From Clostridium sp. (lineage in GTDB: Bacteria > Bacillota > Clostridia > Clostridiales > Clostridiaceae): a DNA stretch of 5,572 bases. The stretch lies in contig JAHAIU010000196.1 in assembly GCA_018372555.1 (NCBI GenBank), forward strand, positions 1 to 5,572, written 5' to 3'. Positions 1-4,822 of this stretch are shown here, piece by piece. The translations under genes and the position numbers were made by a program. The notes under the pieces were generated by a model. It searched no databases. It saw only the letters and a list, made by a program, of their open reading frames with translations, and was not told the origin of the DNA. Numbering within the stretch: the stretch's first letter is position 1; each line of letters begins with the position of its first letter.

Positions 1-112
1 TAAATATTTCAAATTACTTTCTTCTTCTTAAAACTGATCCAGCGCCAAGAAGTAATGTTGCAATTCCTACTAATGCAAATGTTGAAGTACCACCTGTTTC
101 AGGTAAGTTACC
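1..112 (-). repeat. Direct repeat, copy 1: shared 3' end of the surface-protein genes
   Basis: Bases 1-112 align without gaps to 4711-4822 with five mismatches (positions 32, 38, 44, 60 and 89), about 95.5 % identity by hand count. The repeat covers the last ~32 codons of this gene, the stop codon and 13 bases beyond it. It reaches the window edge, so its far boundary is not visible. Confidence 0.95.
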
Positions 113-3100
113 TTTACCAGCTGTACCATTTCCATTATCGTTGCCATTATTGCTGTTATTATTGTTTCCACTATTGTTATTTCCGTTATTGCTGTTATTA
201 TTGTTACCATTATTACTGTTGTTATTATCTTTTACTACTAACTGATCTATTGCTTGTTGTAATTCAAGTTCCATTCTTAATATATCTTCTTCTGTTACAT
301 TTTTATCTTTCAAGACTTTTTCTGCTTCTTTAATTTTATTACTAAGAACTTTATAACTTTCTTTTGTATATTCTTCTTCATCATAGCCTTCAGCTTTATT
401 AATTAGTGCTGCAAGTCTATCTTTACTTGGCTTTGCTTCTAATTCAGATGAAGCTTTAATTAATTCATTATAAACTTTTAAAACCTCTTCTTCTGAAGCA
501 TTTTCATTTAAAAGAACTTCCTTTGCAATTTCTAACTTACCTAATAAAACATTCCACGAAGCTTCTGTATAGTCTTCACTATTTAAATTCATTATTTTTT
601 CTATTAAAGAAGTCAGTTCTTCCTTATTGTTATTTTTTAACTCTAAAGCTTCAATTCCTTCTTTTAGCATATCTACTGCTAAATTTACAGCTTCTTGTGT
701 TTCATTTTCATCTTTTATTATAATTTCTACTCTTTCTATAATAGATTGTAGACTTGCAATGCTCTCACTTGTATATTTATCTAAATCAATAGTTTTTGTT
801 TCATCTAGTAAATTTATTAACTCAGTTTTATCAGCCTTTAATATAAGATTTTCAATTGTATTTTTTAGTGTATTTACAACTTCATTAACTTCTTCTTGTG
901 TTGAATCTTTGTTATCTGCTATATTTTGTGCAATTGTTAATACTTCATTTAATTTTTCCAAACTTTTTGGTGTGTATTTTGATACGTCTATTTTATTAGC
1001 ATTTTCTATAAATGTATTTAGTTCTGACTTATCAACTGAATTAAGAACTTTTTTTATCTTTATGCTATCAATATTAACTGTTGATTCATCATTATTGAAG
1101 AACTTTATTTTATCTAATCCTTTATATAGTGAAACTCTAATGGTTTTAGTTGCAAAATTAGGTTCTGTTTTATCAAGTTCTATCTTCCCTGATATTGATT
1201 CATTATTATTTATATAATATAAATTATTATTTGCTCCTGCAAAATATCTTATTTCCATATCATATAATGCATCTTTATCTGAGTTTATCCACATATTAAG
1301 CCATGCATTTCCTCTACTTGTCTTTCCTAGCCATCCTACAACTTTACCACCATTTGCTCCATCTTTATTTTCTATTTCTCCACCTGTACCATCTAACTCC
1401 AGATTTTCAGCTTCTATTAATACTTCTTCACCTGTTAATATAATAGGATTTTCTTCACTATTTAGCTTGTTATTTTCTGTATCCTTTAATTTAAAAACAA
1501 CATTTATAGTAATATCATTTTTTATATTTTCTATAGTGTAGCTATCTATATCCCCTACTGAAACTCCATTTACTATAACATCACTAACTTCATAACCTTC
1601 ATTAGGTGTAAAAGTAAATGTTTTGGATTGTCCTTCTTCTAAAGTAACTGTTCCAGATGGACTAATACTTCCATTTTCTCCAGCAGTTGCAGTTATTGTA
1701 TGAGTAGCTTCTATTAACTTTTTAGGTATTACTTCAAAAGCATCTATATTAGGTGAAGATTGTGCATCAGCTGTAAAGATTAACTCTCCAGCACCAGCTT
1801 TAGTTACCATAACATCAAAGCTTGTCTTTATTATAGGAACTGGATTTTGATTACCTGTTCCTGGAACTGATTTACTGCCTGGTTCAATATTAGTTCCACT
1901 CCAATTGACCTTATTTAAATTGCCTTCACTTCTTCCTGATTGATATGACATATTAAAAGTGTACACCCCTGGCTTTTCAGCATAAAAAGGAACTCTTATC
2001 TTGTTTCCTGTTTCAAACCAAGTAACCATTTTTCCATTACTTGCTTCAGGCTTTTCTGTTATTCTTACATATTTATTGCCTTCTATAGGAACAAGAGTAA
2101 ATAATTCAGCTTCTAATGTCTTTTTATCCTCTAAAATGCTAGGCAATACAAAAGGATTTTCCTCTGTATATGGTTTATCAATATTAATATCATTATCTAT
2201 AATAGTTACTTCAGACTTCTTATTAAATCCTATTATTGCCCCATTTGTAGGAGTATCAATGTTACAATAAAATTTTACATTTCCTGATTTTTCTTCATTA
2301 TCTATAGTTTCAATAGAAACCTTAGCAGTTGTTTCTCCATCAGCAAATGTAACCGTTTTGTTTATATCCTTGTAATGTCTACCGTGAACAGCACTATCTG
2401 GAGAAGTGGAAAAATGTACTGTCGCCTCTCCCTTACTTCCTCCTACTCTTTTTATAGTTATTTCTTTTGCTTCACCTTCATTAACTGTATAATTAGTATC
2501 TTCTATTTCAAACATTCCTGCTGCATTATTATTTAAATAATAAGCACCATCTAATCCTATAAATGCACCTGAAGATGCGGTATTCTTTTCTCCTTTAATA
2601 ACTATTTTAACCGTATGTTGCCCATAATCTAAATCATCAGTTTGATATAAAATTTGAGAAATTGATCTTTTAGCTCTATAGGTATCCACATCAGCAACCT
2701 TTATTCCATCAATCCATACTTCCATAATTCCATGTCCTGGATCAAAAGTACCAATAACCCATGCTTTTGTTCCTGTAAATGTAAAACTTGCATCTTTCCC
2801 TTTAGTATTTGAATACATTCCAGTATTTCCTATACCAATATTTTCTTGAGTCCAACTATTCTTATTTTCAAAATTTACATTATCTATAAATTCTGTACCA
2901 GATGGTACTATTGATTTTATTTCAAAATCTTCATCTGCCTTATAAACTTCAACATTTTCAATTAGTGGTACAGCTAAGGAGCTCTTAATATTTATTCTAA
3001 TTTTAGAAGCTTTCACTGCTGCACTTCTAACTAATCGTTTTGATCCAATTGTATATCCTTTTCCAAATTCCTTCCAAACCCCATTAGAATACGTTTCTAC

Positions 3101-4453
3101 TGAAAATTCTGATACTCTTTGCCCTAGCTTTATATATTCTTCAATAGATACAAGATCAAAAGTCTTTTCTTCATTTAAATCTATAGTTATATTTCCTGTA
3201 GTTTGTCCATCATCCATTGTCCAATAAGTATCATTATTATCATCTAATACATTATTTGCACTATAATCATTGCTATTTCCTCTAATTGATGAAGCTGTAG
3301 CAGTAGTTGTTTCTGGATTTGCTAAATTTTCATCAAATGAGTTATTAATAGCACTTGAAAACTCATTTATTCTAGCAATATCTTCTTTTGTAAAATGTCC
3401 TGTTCTGTCTGGAGCTACATTAAGTAATAGTGGTTGACCTCGTCCTACTGAACTAAAATATATTTCTGTTAATTGCTCCATAGTCTTTGGACCATTTCCT
3501 GAATGCCAAAACCATCCACTTGTTAATGAAACATCGCATTCACCTACACTCCATATATCACCATTTGGATCTCCATTATTAAGATATTGATTTTCATCTC
3601 CTGCTCCTGAGTTATATCTATCTCTTATACGCTTTTGGTTAACTTTTGACCAAACTGGATCTCCCGCTTTTCCTGATTCATTACCTATCCATCTTACAGT
3701 TGAGCCATATGGACTAAATACTACAGCACCAGGTTGTAATTCTTCTATTAAATCAAACCATTCTTCAAATTTATAATTTTGAGCTGCTGCTCCACTTCCT
3801 TTAGCTCCATCCATCCATACTTCTACAAACTTTCCGTTATTCCCATATTTATTATTTCCTAGTATTTCTCTTAACTGCTCCATATAGAATTCATTATAAT
3901 CACCATTACTATCATTTTCATCATTAGTTCCTGTTCCATATCCATAAGAAGGTGCATTAGCATCCCATGGTGATAAATAAATTCCCATATCCATGTTGTA
4001 CTTAGTACAAGCCTTAGAAACCTCTTCTAAAACATCACCTTCTCCACCTTTAGTAGCTTGCCAATCTACACTCTTTTCTATATCATGTTCAGTAATTTCA
4101 CTTTTCCATATTGCAAATCCATCATGATGCTTTCCTACCATAATAATACGTTTAAATCCTGCATCTTTTAATGTCTTTACCCATTCATCTGCATCCAAAT
4201 CTGTAGGATTAAAAGTATTGGGATTTTCTCTTCCATTTCCCCACTCACTATTTGTAAATGTATTCATTCCAAAGTGAATAAAAGCTGCCAGCTCCTCCTC
4301 ATGATACTGTACTTGAGACTCATTTGGAGTTGCACCAAATGCTTCTGGTGTTTTTACAGTATTAGTCTCAGATGCAAATGCGGTTATGGGTAGCATTTGG
4401 CATGCCATACTTGCAATAACTATAGTAGATAATAATTTTTTTACACTTTTCAT
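14..4453 (-). CDS. Secreted, LPXTG-anchored multimodular alpha-L-fucosidase (GH29)
   Basis: The protein is a 1479-residue exo-glycosidase predicted to release L-fucose from glycans outside the cell while attached to peptidoglycan by sortase. Residues 1-27 form a signal peptide with an AFA/S cleavage site. Residues ~45-375 are a GH29 barrel, followed by beta-sandwich binding modules to ~1136, four FIVAR-like repeats (1141-1408), an Asn-rich linker and LPETG at 1450-1454, then a hydrophobic stretch and RRRK. The frame is open to an ATG at 4489, but I chose the ATG at 4453. It directly precedes the MKSVKKLL signal peptide and has GGGAGGAG five bases upstream; the in-frame ATG at 4468 overlaps that site. 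The gene has its own promoter and lies after the terminator of the upstream surface-protein gene. GH29 identity is strong from the motifs. Preference for alpha-1,3/1,4-linked fucose (subfamily B) is inferred from the layout. The protein is far longer than a bare GH29 enzyme because of the added modules. No frameshift is seen. Confidence 0.95.
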   Translation of the reverse strand: MKSVKKLLSTIVIASMACQMLPITAFASETNTVKTPEAFGATPNESQVQYHEEELAAFIHFGMNTFTNSEWGNGRENPNTFNPTDLDADEWVKTLKDAGFKRIIMVGKHHDGFAIWKSEITEHDIEKSVDWQATKGGEGDVLEEVSKACTKYNMDMGIYLSPWDANAPSYGYGTGTNDENDSNGDYNEFYMEQLREILGNNKYGNNGKFVEVWMDGAKGSGAAAQNYKFEEWFDLIEELQPGAVVFSPYGSTVRWIGNESGKAGDPVWSKVNQKRIRDRYNSGAGDENQYLNNGDPNGDIWSVGECDVSLTSGWFWHSGNGPKTMEQLTEIYFSSVGRGQPLLLNVAPDRTGHFTKEDIARINEFSSAINNSFDENLANPETTTATASSIRGNSNDYSANNVLDDNNDTYWTMDDGQTTGNITIDLNEEKTFDLVSIEEYIKLGQRVSEFSVETYSNGVWKEFGKGYTIGSKRLVRSAAVKASKIRINIKSSLAVPLIENVEVYKADEDFEIKSIVPSGTEFIDNVNFENKNSWTQENIGIGNTGMYSNTKGKDASFTFTGTKAWVIGTFDPGHGIMEVWIDGIKVADVDTYRAKRSISQILYQTDDLDYGQHTVKIVIKGEKNTASSGAFIGLDGAYYLNNNAAGMFEIEDTNYTVNEGEAKEITIKRVGGSKGEATVHFSTSPDSAVHGRHYKDINKTVTFADGETTAKVSIETIDNEEKSGNVKFYCNIDTPTNGAIIGFNKKSEVTIIDNDINIDKPYTEENPFVLPSILEDKKTLEAELFTLVPIEGNKYVRITEKPEASNGKMVTWFETGNKIRVPFYAEKPGVYTFNMSYQSGRSEGNLNKVNWSGTNIEPGSKSVPGTGNQNPVPIIKTSFDVMVTKAGAGELIFTADAQSSPNIDAFEVIPKKLIEATHTITATAGENGSISPSGTVTLEEGQSKTFTFTPNEGYEVSDVIVNGVSVGDIDSYTIENIKNDITINVVFKLKDTENNKLNSEENPIILTGEEVLIEAENLELDGTGGEIENKDGANGGKVVGWLGKTSRGNAWLNMWINSDKDALYDMEIRYFAGANNNLYYINNNESISGKIELDKTEPNFATKTIRVSLYKGLDKIKFFNNDESTVNIDSIKIKKVLNSVDKSELNTFIENANKIDVSKYTPKSLEKLNEVLTIAQNIADNKDSTQEEVNEVVNTLKNTIENLILKADKTELINLLDETKTIDLDKYTSESIASLQSIIERVEIIIKDENETQEAVNLAVDMLKEGIEALELKNNNKEELTSLIEKIMNLNSEDYTEASWNVLLGKLEIAKEVLLNENASEEEVLKVYNELIKASSELEAKPSKDRLAALINKAEGYDEEEYTKESYKVLSNKIKEAEKVLKDKNVTEEDILRMELELQQAIDQLVVKDNNNSNNGNNNNSNNGNNNSGNNNNSNNGNDNGNGTAGKGNLPETGGTSTFALVGIATLLLGAGSVLRRRK
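17..106 (-). other. LPETG cell-wall sorting signal of the fucosidase
   Basis: Residues 1450-1479 comprise LPETG, a GTSTFALVGIATLLLGAGSVL-type hydrophobic segment and an RRRK tail. This is the classic class A sortase substrate layout; cleavage would fall between T1453 and G1454. Only one residue differs from the sorting signal of the neighbouring protein (Ala here, Val there). Confidence 0.95.
134..229 (-). repeat. Asn/Gly/Ser low-complexity linker with internal direct repeat
   Basis: Residues 1409-1440 are almost only N, S and G. The DNA is built from near-identical codon blocks. A perfect 20-base direct repeat lies at 147-166 and 186-205 (39 bases, or 13 codons, apart). The linker probably spans the peptidoglycan between the stalk and the wall anchor. 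Such repeats can gain or lose whole codon blocks by replication slippage without breaking the frame. Confidence 0.8.
230..1033 (-). repeat. Four FIVAR-like helical repeats in the fucosidase
   Basis: Residues 1141-1408 hold four repeats of about 67 residues: 1141-1206, 1207-1273, 1274-1341 and 1342-1408. Each starts with a K/R-x-x-L helix, passes through a YT-x-x-S turn (for example DVSKYTPKS, DLDKYTSES, NSEDYTEAS, DEEEYTKES), and ends with a T/S-x-E/Q-x-V/I helix before the next copy. The copies differ widely in sequence. FIVAR domains are three-helix modules in surface enzymes of clostridia and staphylococci; here they probably form a stalk and may also bind a partner. Confidence 0.8.
1046..1459 (-). 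other. CBM6/CBM35-like beta-sandwich, copy B
   Basis: Residues ~999-1136 start with SEENPIIL and have the EAE strand (1014-1016), GGKVVGWLG (1035-1043), YDMEIRYFAG (1064-1073) and NIDSIKI (1127-1133). The order and spacing match copy A. W1041, W1051 and W1055 could form a binding surface. The ligand is unknown. Confidence 0.6.
1484..1711 (-). other. InlB B-repeat-like domain
   Basis: Residues ~915-990 match the divergent InlB B-repeat pattern: HTITATAGENGSISPSGTVTL, EGQSKTFTFTPNEGYEVSDVIVNG, and the end ENIKNDITINVVFK. It is a small beta-grasp-like domain common in Gram-positive surface proteins and probably serves as a spacer between the two CBM-like modules. Confidence 0.8.
1724..2167 (-). 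other. CBM6/CBM35-like beta-sandwich, copy A
   Basis: Residues ~763-910 start with TEENPFVL and contain the EAE strand (781-783), SNGKMVTWF (805-813), YTFNMSYQSG (831-840) and NIDAFEVI (902-909). These are hallmarks of CBM6/35-type modules, which often bind sugar at the loop tips and a calcium ion through the EAE region. W812 and Y837 are candidate aromatic contacts. The ligand is unknown. The copy at residues 999-1136 shares the same landmarks. Confidence 0.6.
2189..2515 (-). other. Calx-beta domain
   Basis: Residues ~647-755 fit Calx-beta: FEIEDTNYTVNEGEAKEITIKR (648-669), ATVHFSTSPDSAVHGRHY (677-694), TVTFADGETTAKVSIETIDN (700-719) and a closing VTIIDND (749-755). Acidic residues at the strand ends suggest calcium binding. 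In secreted proteins this domain usually acts as a rigid spacer. Confidence 0.85.
2531..2938 (-). other. Unassigned jelly-roll-like module after the CBM32
   Basis: Residues ~506-641 look like a galactose-binding-like beta-sandwich. They contain WTQENIGIGNTGMYSN (534-549), SFTFTGTKAWVIG (556-568), the G-rich turn DPGHGIMEVWIDG (571-583), then YGQHTVKIVIKG (610-621) and FIGLDGAYYL (631-640). This pattern of strands and an x-V-x-I-D-G hairpin occurs in accessory domains of other bacterial glycosidases. I cannot give it a CBM family number with confidence. Confidence 0.55.
2939..3328 (-). other. CBM32 / F5/8 type C (discoidin-like) module
   Basis: Residues ~376-505 follow the barrel directly and have the discoidin pattern: ATASS (385-389), YSANNVLDDNNDTYW (397-411), then ITIDL (422-426) and a run of beta strands ending in IENVEVYKA. 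In GH29 subfamily B enzymes a beta-sandwich of this type packs against the barrel and is part of the fold, so it may be structural as well as sugar-binding. Confidence 0.8.
3329..4321 (-). other. GH29 alpha-L-fucosidase catalytic domain
   Basis: Residues ~45-375 carry the GH29 signatures: HFGMNTF (60-66), EW (70-71), GKHHDGF (107-113), YLSPWD (159-164), VWMDGA (212-217) and RWIGNESG (254-261). D215 in WMDGA is the likely nucleophile (codon 3809-3811). E259 in GNES is the likely acid/base (codon 3677-3679). Their 44-residue spacing matches my recollection of the catalytic pair in subfamily B enzymes such as the Streptococcus pneumoniae GH29. The C-terminal edge has LLLNVAPDRTG (342-352), also typical of the family. 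All expected catalytic positions appear intact, so the enzyme should be active. The linkage preference for branched Lewis-type fucose is inferred, not visible. Confidence 0.92.
4373..4453 (-). other. Sec signal peptide of the GH29 fucosidase
   Basis: Residues 1-27 have a positive N-terminus (K2, K5, K6), a hydrophobic core and a small-x-small site AFA (25-27) before S28. This matches a type I signal peptidase substrate and supports the start at 4453. There is no YSIRK-type motif. Confidence 0.85.
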
Positions 4454-4458
4454 ATATT

Positions 4459-4466
4459 CTCCTCCC
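4459..4466 (-). promoter_or_regulatory. Ribosome binding site of the fucosidase gene
   Basis: The minus strand reads GGGAGGAG followed by AATAT and the ATG at 4453. This near-perfect Shine-Dalgarno at good spacing decides the start against the in-frame ATGs at 4489 and 4468. Confidence 0.92.
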
Positions 4467-4582
4467 ATAAAATTTTTATAAAAAATCAAGCAATCTTCAC
4501 TTAATTTTTTTACATTTTAATTCATTTCAAAACTTTATATCCTTAGTTTTTCCAACTAATTTCCGATGTTAATTATTCCCAT

Positions 4583-4591
4583 ATTATACCA
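4583..4591 (-). promoter_or_regulatory. Extended -10 promoter of the fucosidase gene
   Basis: The minus strand has TGG followed by a consensus TATAAT (TATAAT at 4588-4583, TG at 4591-4590), an extended -10 element for the housekeeping sigma factor. The -35 is poor: the best candidate is TACAAA at 4612-4607, with an 18-base spacer and three of six consensus bases. Transcription would start near 4576, leaving a leader of about 120 nt. An inverted repeat (ATAAAT, 4 bases, ATTTAT at 4591-4606) lies in the spacer. Confidence 0.7.
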
Positions 4592-4683
4592 TAAATTATG
4601 ATTTATTTTGTATTTTTTCCAAACATCATATAAATTTATAGATTTACTTAAGAATTTTTATATATTTAATTTGTAAATAATAA

Positions 4684-4709
4684 GGTCCTATGGAATTCCC
4701 CATAGGACC
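4684..4709 (-). terminator. Intrinsic terminator of the upstream surface-protein gene
   Basis: GGTCCTATGG at 4684-4693 pairs perfectly with CCATAGGACC at 4700-4709 across a six-base loop. On the minus strand a T-rich run (TTATTATTT) follows. It lies 14 bases past the stop codon of the gene ending at 4724, so it ends that transcript and isolates it from the fucosidase gene. Confidence 0.92.
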
Positions 4710-4710
4710 C

Positions 4711-4822
4711 TAAATATTTCAAATTACTTTCTTCTTCTTAACACTGAGCCAGCACCAAGAAGTAATGTTACAATTCCTACTAATGCAAATGTTGAAGTTC
4801 CACCTGTTTCAGGTAAGTTACC
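4711..4822 (-). repeat. Direct repeat, copy 2: shared 3' end of the surface-protein genes
   Basis: This is the partner of bases 1-112 at a constant offset of 4710. The noncoding 13 bases after the stop codon are identical in both copies. Homology at DNA level falls off abruptly upstream of LPETG, where the linkers differ. On the other side this copy is followed directly by the terminator hairpin. Confidence 0.95.

Larger units (their letters stand above)
4454..4683. other. Intergenic region with promoter and leader
   Basis: This very AT-rich gap separates the terminator of the upstream gene from the fucosidase start. Besides the promoter and ribosome binding site it holds only a weak 6-bp inverted repeat (TTAGTT at 4543-4548, AACTAA at 4554-4559) in the leader. 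I see no riboswitch, tRNA or small ORF with a good ribosome binding site. Confidence 0.7.

Noticed and set aside
134..229. Possible CRISPR-like or tandem repeat array
   Set aside because: The repeats are in-frame codon blocks for an Asn-rich linker and lack regular spacers.
627..1217. A 196-codon open frame on the plus strand, and shorter plus-strand frames at 55-333, 523-723, 2001-2270 and 4878-5102
   Set aside because: All lie opposite the real minus-strand genes. Their Leu/Ser/Phe/Tyr-rich products are the antisense reading of AT-rich, Asn/Lys/Glu-rich codons, and none matches a family.
4395..4412. Possible lipobox around Cys18 (SMAC) of the fucosidase
   Set aside because: The -3 residue is Ser instead of Leu/Val/Ile, a clean AFA/S signal peptidase I site follows, and the protein already has a C-terminal LPETG anchor.
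4475..4488. Palindrome of the type TTTTTATAAAAA in the leader
   Set aside because: It is pure A/T in an extremely AT-rich region, and such palindromes are expected by chance.
4454..4489. Start of the fucosidase at ATG 4489 or ATG 4468
   Set aside because: The 4489 start would add residues that break the signal peptide's charged N-terminus and has no Shine-Dalgarno. The 4468 ATG overlaps the GGGAGGAG that serves the 4453 ATG.
4626..4631. Second -10-like hexamer (TATGAT on the minus strand) upstream of the chosen promoter
   Set aside because: It lacks a recognisable -35 and an extended TG, and is weaker than the TGG-TATAAT at 4591-4583.
4629..4640. Perfect 12-bp palindrome TATAAATTTATA between the terminator and promoter
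   Set aside because: It consists only of A and T, is not tied to a promoter element, and is likely coincidental.
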